DNA from: Saprolegnia diclina VS20
Lineage: Eukaryota; Oomycota; Saprolegniomycetes; Saprolegniales; Saprolegniaceae
Length of the DNA stretch: 64,000 nucleotides
Assembly (NCBI RefSeq): GCF_000281045.1
Contig: NW_008246088.1
Location: 283,691-347,690, forward strand
Reading direction: 5' to 3'
The translations under genes and the position numbers were made by a program. The notes under the pieces are model-generated. The model saw only the letters and a list, made by a program, of their open reading frames with translations. It was not told the origin of the DNA and did not search any database. Below are positions 10,559 to 21,584 of the stretch, one piece after another. Position 1 is the stretch's first letter. The number at the start of each line of letters is the position of its first letter.

Positions 10559-12903
10559 TTAGATGCAAATGTAAATCGACGCCATGAGGAGCGGGATGCG
10601 CTTGGCCGCTTCGAGGTACTCTTCTTTGCTCAGCTCGCCGTCGCCGTTGGTATCGATCTCCTGGAGCAGCTTCATCGTGTCGAGCAAGTCTTGGCCCATC
10701 GCCCCAAAGCTACGCAAAAATTGTCCATGATCGTCCGTACATACACAGACAATATGGTGCACCTCGCGCAAACGACGTTGCTTCTCTTCGCGCGTGATGC
10801 ACCCGTCGGTATCATAATCGTAAAACCGAAAGTAGAACCGAGCGCAGCACTCGTCATGGGCCGAGTCCTACGCCGTGTTACTAGGCAGTGAACGCATTCT
10901 TTTATACCAAGAGGAGCGACCTATCGCGTGGTCAATCATGTACCATGAGAGAGCCAAGAAAGCGATCGTACCAGAGATACCCCGCGACGTCTCCGACAAA
11001 CTCGCGCGCGTTGAGCTTCCCGTGTGGATCTACATCGTACGATTGAAGGTACCTGTCCTCGCTGGTTGGGGCGCACCGGTCGGTGCGTACGCTTTCGAGA
11101 GTTCGTGCAAGAGGGCTGCGTCTTCCGGAAGCTGCTCGTGAAAGTACGATGCCAGCATGTGCTCGAACTGGTTGACGCTCAGCGGGGCGGGTGGCGCCAC
11201 GTACCCCGAGGCGCCCGAGCTAAACCGGCGCCGAAGCAGCTTGGCCTCTCGCTCGAGGCGCGTCGAGTCGTTGACGTCTTCCAACATCGAGAGCATCGCC
11301 GCCCAGTCGAGCTTGGCGCGCTCACAAAAGCAACGCAGGCTCTATCCTCGATGCACATTGTCGCTCATCGTATCGACGAGCGACACGTGTGCACCTGGCG
11401 CACGTGGAAGCCGGTTTGGCGGTTGAAGGCGAGCGACTTGGTGAGCGCTTCTAGCACGAGCGGCTCGACACTGGCCGCGGTCAGAAACTCGTCCTCTGTA
11501 ATCTAGTCAAGGCCATGACAGATACAAGGTGCATCAGGTTGCTAACCACATTGTCGCCGTTCGTGTCGACGGTCGCAAAGTAGTTGTCAATGTACACGGC
11601 CTAGTCGTTCTGTCGCAAACTCAAGTCGCATCCACGAGGATGTACGAGCTGGCTCATTTTTTCTTGGCCGCCGTTCAGTATCAAGACGAGCTCCGAGACC
11701 GAGATCGTGCCTAGTTGATGTCCTGCGGTTTGCACAGTCTTAGTATGCAGGTTGCACCACTCCCGTCCTTGTCGTAGACTGCAAAGAGCGTGTCGAGCTT
11801 TTGCTCGAGCGAGCCTTGGACGAGGCTGTTGAGGCCAATGATAAACTCTACCAAACACAAAATTCGACAATATTGTCCACCCACCCAAAGTCAAAAATGA
11901 CCTCGAAAATCGATCGTGCCATTGCCGTCCTTGTCAAAGACCTTGTAGAGGCGGCCAATGAGCGATGCTGACGACGAAATGGTTTCGCCAAGTGACGAGA
12001 CGCCTTGCTCGGACGGGAGGTTGACGCCCGCCACGAGTTTGCCCAAGTGGCTCCTACAACGCGACCGGTGCATATAGCGTCGCAAGGACTATGCAAACCC
12101 GATGATCGTGCTAAAGGTGTCGCTCGTGATCGTGCCGTTGGCCATCGCGAGCTCCTACGTGTTCGCACTGAGCCCCGCGAACGGAGTTGGGTCATGTACC
12201 TTGAACTGACAACTCATTTGAAAAATATCTTGCATCGTAAACGACGTGGCGTGAATAAGCTCGGAGATGAGAGCTTGCTTTCCGGCCGTCTACGCATCGA
12301 GCTCAAATCGACTCGGTCGGAAGAGCGCGTACGGCCGACGCCTTGGTCATGCTTAGATGGCTGGCGACCACTGCTTTGCGGCGGTGGCGCGGCGCCTGCT
12401 TCTGCTTGTCGTCACCTTCCTTGTCGCTGCGCCGCCTGCCGTGCGCCAGCTCGAGGCTGCGGTGCCGCAGCACCGCCTTGACCCTAATGCGTCAACTCGA
12501 ACAAGCACGATCAACTGGCATCGCCTACATGGACAGCTCCGAGACAGGGATCGCACGCTGCTTGCCCGCGACGAGCGTGAAGTGGCTACCCCGGGCCCGC
12601 CGAATGCTGCGCTGAGGGCTGCGCTCCGTGGGCGACCCGGGTGCCTGCGCGTACAAGAGTTATATGGACGAAGTTGCGGAAGCGATGACCGACCTCTGTC
12701 GTCGGGCCCGGCCCCACCACCGAGATTGGGTGCTTTCCGGGCTGGAACGACTCGGTCTGGGCAATCCAAGAGGCGATCTGCGCGTCTGATGGCACAGAGA
12801 CGCGGACGATGACAGCGTCGCGTCGGTTGAGATCCTCGACGTGCTTGGCCACGCGGTGGAAGAGCGCTCCGAGCTCTGCGCTCGTGTACGTTGGTGGTAG
12901 CAT
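10559..12903 (-). CDS. protein with six EF-hand calcium-binding loops
   Basis: Many exons (about twelve) with 31-80 nt introns. Start MLPPTYTSAELG at 12903; stop at 10559. Six EF loops are visible in order: DKDGNGTIDF, DKDGSGTISVSE, DTNGDNVITEDE, DVDPHGKLNARE, DYDTDGCITREE and DTNGDGELSKEE. The fourth is the weakest (His at position 5). The ~180-residue N-terminal part is basic (for example SDKEGDDKQKQAPRHRRK) and has no recognised domain. Introns interrupt loops 2 and 3. No transmembrane segment. It is probably a calcium sensor, but its target is unknown. A shorter gene starting at the ATG at 12350 is possible, but the upstream exons join in phase, so I prefer the longer model. Confidence 0.8.
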
Positions 12904-13055
12904 GCGCTTTGCTTTTTATACGACTGCAGTGGGAAAGGCGGTTTCTCGCCGATCGAGACGAGAGTCGATCCTCCAGGAAGGAGTTGCATGCGTCTGATGG
13001 CCATCGCGATGCAAGAGGACGTGGTCATATGACGCTACATTCGTGATTGTCTTAT

Positions 13056-13676
13056 CTAGATGAGCTTCTTGGACTTGAAAAACTTCTTGAGGTACATGAC
13101 CTGCCAGAGGCCCATGGCGAGGAGCACAAAGATGGAGAAGGAGCTAAACCAGAGCACGCGCGAGTTGGTCGACTCGTTCGTGTTGCGCATCGCGGCCTCG
13201 CGCTCGCGCATGTAGAGCATCTCGCGGTGGATCTCGTCGACCGTGTCTTCCATCTTGCGCAGCTCCTTCTCGACCGGCATCAAATGCTCGCGCTTGGCAA
13301 TGTCCGAGTAGTCTTTTGCCTCGACGCCGTGCTTGAAATCGAGCGAGACGCGTGTCACAAAGTCGTTCGAGTTGAAGAAGCACGTCGAGTACGTGCCCGC
13401 GGCCTCGGCGTTGAACGAGTACTTGTGAATGTCCTCGCTCGTCAAGTCAATGTCCGAGTCTTCCTTGAGGTACTTGCCCATCGGGTCCTTGATCAAGAGC
13501 GAGACGCCGGTCCGGCCCTTGACGTTGCCGAGGATGTTGTAGTGCACGACGACGAGCGAGCCCGCGGCCACCTCGTCGCTGAGGCACTTCTCCGCGCGCC
13601 GCTTGACGTCGAACTGGACGGCGCTGATCGACGCCATGAGCAGCGCCAGCGCCACGTAGACGATCGCTCCGCGCAT
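13056..13676 (-). CDS. p24/TMED (emp24/gp25L) cargo receptor
   Basis: Single exon, 206 residues, the usual p24 length. Signal peptide (residues 1-19, MRGAIVYVALALLMASISA), then a GOLD domain with the two expected cysteines (EKCLSDEV and STCFFNSND), a coiled-coil stretch with VDEIHREMLYMREREAAMR, one transmembrane helix (WFSSFSIFVLLAMGLWQVMYL), and a short cytosolic tail. The tail carries FF and ends KKLI, matching COPII (FF) and COPI (KKxx) sorting signals of this family. p24 proteins cycle between ER and Golgi in the early secretory pathway and help select cargo. Upstream ATGs lack a signal peptide, so the start at 13676 is preferred. Confidence 0.95.
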   Translation of the reverse strand: MRGAIVYVALALLMASISAVQFDVKRRAEKCLSDEVAAGSLVVVHYNILGNVKGRTGVSLLIKDPMGKYLKEDSDIDLTSEDIHKYSFNAEAAGTYSTCFFNSNDFVTRVSLDFKHGVEAKDYSDIAKREHLMPVEKELRKMEDTVDEIHREMLYMREREAAMRNTNESTNSRVLWFSSFSIFVLLAMGLWQVMYLKKFFKSKKLI

Positions 13677-14487
13677 GTCGAAATCTTGGTTTGTGGCTGC
13701 GCCGAAATGGCCTGTTTTTCGAACGGCCGGATATCGAACCACTGTCTTTTTGTACCCGGCTGGCATGGAACGGCCCGCCAGATCTTGCAAGGACGCGCGA
13801 CCGCTCCGACGCGAGCGCGGTCCGCGCTGGCATGGCCACGCGGCGCAAGAGGAGCTATGGCCATGGCGCAACAAGATTGACGATGACGTGGTGGAGCCAG
13901 CGCTCGGCTCGCTTGCGCTTCATATTTCTTCGAAAGGTTCGATCGGCGGACCGAACTTGACACACGATTGGCCTGGCATGGCCGCGCTGCCATGCTCAGC
14001 GAATAGCATGGCCTGCGAGCCTGGTCATGCCAGCGTCGAAGTTGGGACGCTGCGCGTGGGTACAGTGGCGTAGGTCGTATCGCCTGTCCGGCCATGTCGA
14101 GATTGCACTGGCCTCTGGCGTGCAGTAGAAGCGACGGTCGAGCCAGCGCTCGTCGACATAGCATGCGTCCGCGTACCCATGTCTGCTGGGACAAAACACA
14201 AGCGCACTCACACGGCAAGCACATAAACACGGCGACGCTGGACCACGCATCCTAGCGTCCACGCGCCAAGCCGGCTTCGTACTACTGGGCTTAATGGACG
14301 TCGGCGCTGGCGAGCTTCCGCATGCGATGCTCGCGGACGTCGTCGGACTTGCGATCGTCGGTCGTTGGCCGTGCCACGTCGCCGGCTGGACCGATTTGAC
14401 TGGGCGTTTGTATGGGGTTGCCCTTCGGTGCACTTTTTTTTGTCACGTCCCGATGACACGCAGTTGCGAATTCGCCTCCAAGTGCCC
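13677..14487. other. intergenic between divergent p24 and hemerythrin-like genes
   Basis: About 810 bases serving two divergent promoters. The short motif CTGGCATGG recurs near 13760, 13829 and 13972. No gene supported. Confidence 0.4.
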
Positions 14488-15024
14488 ATGTCGTCGACGT
14501 ACTCGATCGAGGAGCTCATCGCGATGCCGGTGCTCGAGCGCTACGAAGCGTTCCGGGCGATCGAGAACGTGGCCGAGCGGCGCGCAGTGACCGCTCAAGT
14601 GCACAAGGAGATCGTGGTGACGTGGAAGCAGCACCCGCGCTGGGGCGGCATGGCCGCGCACCTCGTGCAGGACATCCACCCGTACTACCGGTCGGGCTTT
14701 GAGCGTCTCATGCGTGCGTGCGAAGCCAAGCGCGAGGTTGATAAGACCAAGTTCCGCCACCTCAACAACAGTTTGCACCACCACCACAGCATCGAGGACC
14801 ACGCGTGGTTCCCGCGCCTCAAGGAAGGCCACGAGGAGTTCATCCCCGAGATCCGGCAGCTCGAAGCCGACCATCGCAACCTCGTCGTCCTCGAGAAGCG
14901 CGTCATGACTGGCGACTTTGCCGCGCTCGCCGAATTTTACCACGGCCTCATCGACCACCTCAACCGCGAAGAGATGATCACGGTGCCATGGCTCCTGGAT
15001 GGCACCGGCGCGCTCTACTTTTAA
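14488..15024 (+). CDS. hemerythrin HHE-domain protein
   Basis: Single exon, 178 residues from the ATG at 14488 (MSSTYSIEELIAMP). Histidine and acidic residues in the hemerythrin pattern are seen: LNNSLHHHHSIEDHAWFPRL in the middle, EADHRNL, then HGLIDHLNREEMITVPWL near the C-terminus. The fold is a four-helix bundle that holds a di-iron centre, binding oxygen or acting in iron/redox handling; which of these cannot be told here. No signal peptide or membrane helix, so probably cytosolic. The frame is open further upstream (to about 14365), but that part lacks family features, so the internal ATG is preferred. Confidence 0.85.
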   Translation: MSSTYSIEELIAMPVLERYEAFRAIENVAERRAVTAQVHKEIVVTWKQHPRWGGMAAHLVQDIHPYYRSGFERLMRACEAKREVDKTKFRHLNNSLHHHHSIEDHAWFPRLKEGHEEFIPEIRQLEADHRNLVVLEKRVMTGDFAALAEFYHGLIDHLNREEMITVPWLLDGTGALYF

Positions 15025-15648
15025 CCACCTGTATTATCTATATACCTCGAGATTCGTATCGTTCTTCCGGCTGGCAACGTCGAGGACGAGCGCCCAGCGA
15101 GAGAAGGAAGAGAAGCGACGGTGCGATACAGCCTGCGCGTTCTTGGCGGCGGGCTTCGGCCAGAGTCATCTGGGTCAAGAGCTTGGTCTTGTTGTGCAGT
15201 CGAACCAGCCATGGCAGCTTGGGAGTCGAACTTGACAGTGCTGCATCGATCGGCCATGGCGGTCATCGAATGTTCGATCGAACCTTCCATTGTGATACTC
15301 GACCTTGCCCTTTTGTCACCCATCAAAGCGCAGATGAGCAACCCTACAGCTCAAGCTTGGCTACACGTCTCGTCAGCGAGAACTCTGCCAACCATTCCGA
15401 AGAAGAGCCGACAGTTGCAGGTCTTGAGTGAGCCATTTCGACAACCACAACCCTCTCGACGACCGAGTCTCATGGTGAAGGAAATACGTTGACGGCGTGG
15501 GGTTGACGACAAGCGTGCGCTCAGACCTGCAAGTTGTCGTGCTTGCTGGTGGGCTTTGCAGCAGCCATTTCCATCAGAGGCCAATGCGACACATGGGAGC
15601 TCACCCACTCGGCTGTGCGATAGAAAAAGAGGGAGTAGCTACGTTCAT
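15025..15648. other. intergenic between convergent genes
   Basis: About 620 bases between the 3' ends of the hemerythrin-like gene and the large scaffold gene. Several short open frames, none with recognisable content. Confidence 0.4.
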
Positions 15649-18600
15649 TCACAGTTTGGTCACGGGCTTGGGGAGGCTCATGCGACTCGCGGGGGCTCGG
15701 AGCGACGACGTCAATGATTTGCCGGGCGGCCGCAGTCCCGTCGTCGATAAGCGCGGTGTCGCAGCGATCTGCGGTGCCGCACTCACGCTTCGCGACCGGG
15801 TTGGTGTCGTCGGCGGCTGCAACAGCGAGCGCGTTGGCGGTGCGAGCGCCGAAGCCGTCATGGGCTTGCGCACGCCATTGGGCACAGCACTTGACGACGC
15901 GCGTGTCCGTGGCATCGTCAACGACGGGCGCGGCGACTCGGGTTTCTTCTTGAGCGCTTTCGGGGAGCCCGACCGCGACGAGACGGGCGACTCGGGGCGC
16001 GATGACGTCGTCGACGATGTCTCGGACGGCGTGCGGTTGGTCGTCGATATGGACGTGCGAATGCGCGGCGGCATGTGCAGTGCCGACGGCGTCGGCGCCA
16101 ACGACGTGGGTTTTTGCAGGGTGGTCTCGGACCGTCGTTTGGGGAGCGACCCGTACACCGACGACCGGCGCACCGTCATCGACTTGGAGCGCTGCTCGGT
16201 CGGCGCGTCGTTGGCTGCAGCCCACGCCGCCTCGTCGTCCTTGCGCTGCCGGTCGCGCAGCAAAACCATCTCGATCGCGGTCGCAAAGTCATCGAGGAGC
16301 GCGGTTTTCGCGCGCTGCCAGTTGAGCTGGTACGCGACGACGGCAGCCCAGTCGGAGGGTGACACGACAATGTCATCGCCAATCGGGTCGTCCCAGAAGA
16401 AGGCGTCGTCGTCGCCTTCGAGGTGCGCAAACGATACATCCAGCATGCAAAATGCGCTGTCAAACTCGGCCAGCGACGCCTGCGAGTCGTACCTACGCCC
16501 AACGATTGGACCAAGAACAAATGACGCGACGTGCGTACTCGGAGGATGCGAGGAGGTCATGACAGTCTTGGATCCACCAGCCAAGCGGCACGTAGAGCGC
16601 TTCCATGGCGTCGTGGGCGTCCAACGACGTCGGGAACTCCGTCTCGAAACCATCAAAGAACCCGGCGCGGTCGATCGCCTCGGGCTCAAACGGCTCGGTC
16701 TCGTCGTCGCCTTCTTCGTTGCCTTCTTCGACGATCGAGGCCCGCGGCAAAGGAGCGTCGTGCTTGGGCCACTCGACGCCGCCACTCGACACATCGCTGT
16801 TACGGCGGCTGTGCACGCGACTAGCACCACACAGTGTCTGTCAACTGTACTTCAAACCATGCACTTCGTACCTCCAGCCGTCGTCGACGCGCTCGAGGTA
16901 CTCGTCGTCTTCCGGGAACATTTCGTCAAAATCACTGGCAAAGCGCCCGCGGAAGAAACTACGACATGCGATAAGAACACGATAATCACAGGCATCGAGG
17001 ATCGACCTGTGGCGTGACGACGCCTCGTCCTCGCTCGTCGCAACGTCGTCATGCACTTCGAGCTGGAATGTTTCCGCCGCATCCTTGCCGGGCGCGTCCT
17101 CCTCGTGGTCCATCGTCGGCCACATCTCATCGAGGTCGTCGACCGGCTCACTGCGCGGTGTTTCCACGCGGCTGTCTTCGTAAATCGTGATGGCTTCGTC
17201 CTCCTTGACATCGTCGAAAGGCGCGTTGGCTTCGATCTCAAAGGCATCGACGACAGCATCGTCATCGGTCGTGAGGTCGATCGAAGGCAGCGATACGTCG
17301 TCCGTGGCTACTTCATCGTTCTCGACGGGAACCTCCACGGCCGCTGGGACCAGCTCAGTCGTCGCGCCCTCGGTCGCCGCTGGAGCCATCGCGTCGATGA
17401 TGTCTTCGTCGGCCGGTCTCTCGTCGGGTGTATCGTACACTTGGGCGTCGACAATGTGGTGGGAGAGCACGGCCGTATCGGAGGGCGGCTCGAGGGAAAA
17501 GTACTCGAGCGGGTGGCTGCCGAGGATGTCGTAGACCGTGTTACCAAGCACGGGCACCGTCACGCGTGGAGACGCCTCCCATGACAAGGCGTGGATGCTG
17601 CCTTCGCTGTCACTGTCACCGAGCACCGCAGGACGTCGCGGAGGCCCGTCGCTATCGTCGTCTGCGTCCTCGTCGGCCTGTTCATCGACAAAGAACCAGC
17701 TTTGCTTGGCACCGACGTCTTCATCCGCGGACTCTTCTTCGCGAAACCCAGCTGCGTCCAAAGGCATGACGTCGCCGAGCACTGGGTTGGCTTCTTCGAT
17801 GGCGGGCTGGTCATCGTCAAAGATCACGAGGTCTTCGGCGCTGACGTCCAAGATGTTGACGTCCACGCTCTCGTCAGCTGGTGCTTCTTCCGTCTCGGTG
17901 GTCTCTGTCTCGATCGTCGGCGTCTCGATCGTCGGCGTCTCGGGGACCGTGTCGATCAGAGGTTTCTCGTCCGTCACAGGTGTCAGTGTCTCTGCGTCTG
18001 CAAGCGTTGGTTGCAGCTCAATGTCATCAGAAGCTGACGCGTCGTCCACTGGGAACGCATCCACCACCGGCGTCGGCTCGTCCTTCATCGTTGCGACCCG
18101 CCGTTGCCACGACTTGGGCGGTGCCGCGACTACGATATCATCATCGCCATTGACGTCGCGCGACAGCGCCGCTTTCTTGCGCAACCACGGCTTGGCCGTC
18201 GATGCGTTCACGCTCGCGTCATCATTCTCTGCTGTGACCACGGCACCAGAGCCGCTGCTGGTTGCAGGCGTGTCCTGGCCGACCGCTTTTCGCACCCATG
18301 GCTTGGTCGCCATCGGTGTCGCTTTGCTCGTCGCCCCGTCCGTCCCATCGACGCTAGCTGCCTCAATCACCGACGACGCAACGACCGTCGGCGGCGGCGC
18401 GGCGCTGTCAACTGGAGGCGGTGCGTCCGCTTGTCGCTGGTCCGCGTCCGGCTTTGTGCGCTGCCATGGCTTGAGCACGCCGCTTTTCTCCAAATTGGCC
18501 TTGCGCTCGAGACCCTTGCCTTTTAGCAGCGAGCTTCGAGGCTTGGGGGGCGCAAGCATCGCTTCGTCGTCGTTGACGACCACCGGCTTTGGTGGCGACG

Positions 18601-21013
18601 CCACGATGGGAACCGACGGAAACTTGTCGGCAACGATATCTGCCAGCGTCTCGGGGGCGCCGCTTGCGAGCCAGGACGGGATCGACGCGCCGTCGTAATG
18701 GCCGAGGATGTTGGTCAAGATCTGCGTCGACGCGTCGCGAACCTTGGTCGCGCGATGGCTCGTAAGCTGTACGAGGGCGTCGCAGAGGCGCGGGCTGGCC
18801 CTTGGGACGCCTTTGGTGCGTGGCATCGCGCTCGCAAACCACGTGACAAGGCGCGCAGTCCCCAGCTCCGTCATGTGCAAATCGACGATGGCCGTCTCGA
18901 GGCTGTTGAGCACCAAGATGATGTCGAGAATGTCGAACCAGTCGTGTAGATGCGTCTCGAGCGTTGCAACCGCGCCCTTGGATCGCTCCTACGCATCGCG
19001 AATAGGTATCCAGACGACGACGACAACAACGTACTTGGAAGAGCGCAAAGAAGGGCGGCAGCAAGTGCTCCATGTGCGGAGCGAGGAGGTCGCCCGCTGA
19101 CGCCATGAAGCTCTTGACAAACGGCATGAGTCGTAGAAAGGACGGAAGGACCTTGGCGTGCAGCGCATGGCTGGCCTTGATCTCGAGCATCTCCATTGTG
19201 CGCTTCATGTCCGGGACGCTGAGCCCGTGGAGCTCCAAGTAATGGAAGAGCTCTTCGAGCAGGTCGAGCTGGAGCAGCCACATCATGCTCACGTCGCTGA
19301 GCTCGGCCAGCATCTCGTCCAAGCGGGATGCGTACTTGGGCAACGACGAGTCGTCGTCGTCCTCGGCGTGCGCGGCCGCAAAGTCAGGCACTTGGTTGGT
19401 GACAATCGGCGCGTCTTCTTCAAACGAGCACCGGCGACGCAATACGAGCGGCTCCCAGTCGCTGCACGCACTGCTCGAGCGCGTCTCGCGCGACACGATC
19501 TTGTCGACGTCGAGCAAGCCTACGTTCTGCAACTGAAGACGCTACAACGCAAGACGCGGTGCGTACCGCTAATCGGTGGGCTACTCGTTGCCCGCGCCGC
19601 ATCGACCCTTGGGCTTTCGGATGCCATAGCTTCTTGCGGCGGGTCCATCGACAACGACCAGCCAGCCTGTGTCGGGCTTTGGTTGGGCGTCGCCGAGTGG
19701 CTGGACGTCGTTTCGGGCTGCTCCTCGAGTTCCTTCTCGACCACCGACGCAGGTTTGATCGGACGGTCGTCCCAGGATTCCATCGCTCGTTGAATGGGCC
19801 GCTCGTCCAAGAAGGCATTTGGCGCTGGCTTGATCGGTCGGTCCTCCCACGAGGTAGAAGCGGGTTGAAGAGGCCGTTCGTCCCACGCCTGTGCCGTCTC
19901 GACAACCATTTCTGCAGCGTCGTTGGCAGGTGCGCTGCGGATCGGTCGGTCGTCCCACGCGGCGACGGCAGTGGGTGATGACGCCGGTGCATCATCCATG
20001 ATTGTCGGCTCGTTGTGCATAGGTGCTGGGTCGAGCTGTTCGTCAACGATCGACGGAGGACTCGTCGATGGCGCTCGAATCGGGCGGTCATCGTACGAGA
20101 CGGGAGATGCGGCAACCGGCGCCGCGGACTTTGCAATGAGCGACGCCATCTTTTCGGGCCCGGCCGGTCGAATGGGCCGATCGTCCCACGACTCGTGCTT
20201 TGCGAGCTCTGGCTGCGGAGGTCGTTCGTCGGCGTCGATTGACTGGCGTTCGTCTGCTGCTGGTGCCGGTTCGCTCATCGCAGGTGGCGCGTCGCTTGCC
20301 GTGTCTATGTCGTCGTTCTCATGCAGCACGAGCGTCTGTTGCAGAACTATGTGGGCGGGTTGCAAAAGCTGCAGGTTGTTGTGGTGCGAGAGCTTCCACA
20401 TGACCCACGCTTGCTCGTGGAGCTTGATCCAGTCGCCGGACCGAATCTCGCCCGCGACTTCTTGGTGCTGCGTAATGACGTCGACTTGGTCGCTCTCGCG
20501 GTCGGGCCACTGCCGGACGACGATCGTCGCGTTCTCGGGCAGCGTCGGGTTCATGAGGAAGCGCATACCGTCGGCAATGCGCTCGGCCATCGCAACTGTA
20601 TCGCTTGCGCGGACGTAGAACTGGTCGCCTTGGTACATGACGAGGAGCGTCGCATCCTCGCTCGTCGCAATCACGCCGAGGTAGGCGTCGGTCTCGAGCA
20701 GCAAATGCTCGTCCGTCTTGGCGTGGCGCAGCGGCGTCTCGGGGTAGGCGAACACAATGTGCTCGAGCGCCGTCGTCTCCCATGGCACGAGCAGTGGCAT
20801 GTCATCGGGGGTCGTGGCCATCACATGGCCTTCCTGCTGCTGCCAGAGGATGCGGAGCCATGGGCGGCCGGGCGTCGGGGCCGACGTGACCGCGATGACG
20901 TCCGAGATGCTCAGGCGCAGCGCCGAGGTTTCGTCCGCGGACGCGCTCGGCGCCGCTCGCACGCGCAGCTGCGCGCCCCGCGGCAAGGACGGCGAGACGC
21001 AGTACCAGCGCAT
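15649..21013 (-). CDS. very large HEAT/TOG-like scaffold with SH3-like N-terminus and repeated W-R motifs
   Basis: About six exons and roughly 1,700 residues. The ATG at 21013 (MRWYCVSPSLPRG) opens two or three SH3b-like beta units (GAQLRVRAAPS and ENATIVVRQWPD mark them). A disordered region follows with about eight copies of [WYL][DE][DE]RP[IL][RKQ], positions 19750-20240. Next comes an all-helical HEAT/TOG-like stretch (about 18690-19480; MMWLLQLDLLEELFHYLELHG, ATKVRDASTQILTNILGHYDG). A second disordered part has four KPWxRK-type motifs (18100-18475), then a long acidic region, a small ordered block (GWWIQDCHDLLASSE), and a basic Ser/Pro/Arg-rich tail. That layout resembles microtubule- or cytoskeleton-binding scaffolds, but this is inference. 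The exon joins near 19520, 18990, 16975, 16840 and 16500 are all in phase. Confidence 0.75.
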
Positions 21014-21320
21014 GCTGCTGTTTTCCAATCGCAAACCGTTTCCCAGTCAATATATCGCATACAATTGATCTTTTTATTGCACCTTGGTCTTTGTATCGGA
21101 ATGCGATATTTTTATGTCCCGACCCACCCGCAAGCCTTTCTGACCCTCGACGCCGTCGCCCCTAATGCGTCTCTCTCTAGTCTCATAGTATTGCTCATAA
21201 TAGACAATATTGTACATACGATACCACAATGTCCACGCTGCAACTCGCAAAGCTGTCCAGTCGCCTCTGCAAATTACGGTAAATTCACTTGTACGTCAAA
21301 AAGTGACTGTATCACCATAT

Positions 21321-21392
21321 GGGGGTATAGCGCAGTGGTAGCGCGTCCGCTTTGCATGCGGAAGGCCCCGGGTTCGACCCCCGGTTCCTCCA
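21321..21392 (+). tRNA. tRNA-Ala (anticodon UGC)
   Basis: 72 nt, GGGGGTATAGCGCAGTGGTA at the 5' end. D-arm AGCGC...GCGC, anticodon stem CCGC/GCGG around loop TTTGCAT (anticodon TGC), and T-arm CCGGG-TTCGACC-CCCGG. The 3' CCA is not encoded. A run of five T at 21396-21400 is the RNA polymerase III terminator. Identical to the copy at 50222-50293. Confidence 0.97.
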
Positions 21393-21395
21393 GTA

Positions 21396-21400
21396 TTTTT
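21396..21400 (+). terminator. RNA polymerase III terminator of tRNA-Ala
   Basis: Five T residues, three bases after the tRNA 3' end. Confidence 0.7.
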
Positions 21401-21584
21401 CATATATTTTTTCAGAAAACCAGCGCCGCAAACGGCACGTAGAGGAAACGCTGAGAGCAATGCGAAGACGAGACCAAGCACGTACAGCTCCATCTGGCGC
21501 AAGGCGCGCGACCCGTGCACGGTCACACACGTTGAAAAATCCTCTGCCGAATTCATTTTGTAACTTGCGCCGAAACCCGCCAGC

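Noticed and set aside
12357-12812. 151-codon plus-strand frame starting with a leader-like hydrophobic stretch
   Set aside because: Antisense to EF-hand exons that join in phase; no conserved content.
15497-17017. 506-codon open frame on the plus strand
   Set aside because: It is antisense to the scaffold gene, has no domain, and its openness follows from the GC-rich codon use of the real minus-strand gene.
17538-18698. 386-codon serine/threonine-rich open frame on the plus strand
   Set aside because: Antisense shadow of the acidic, disordered part of the scaffold gene; low complexity only.
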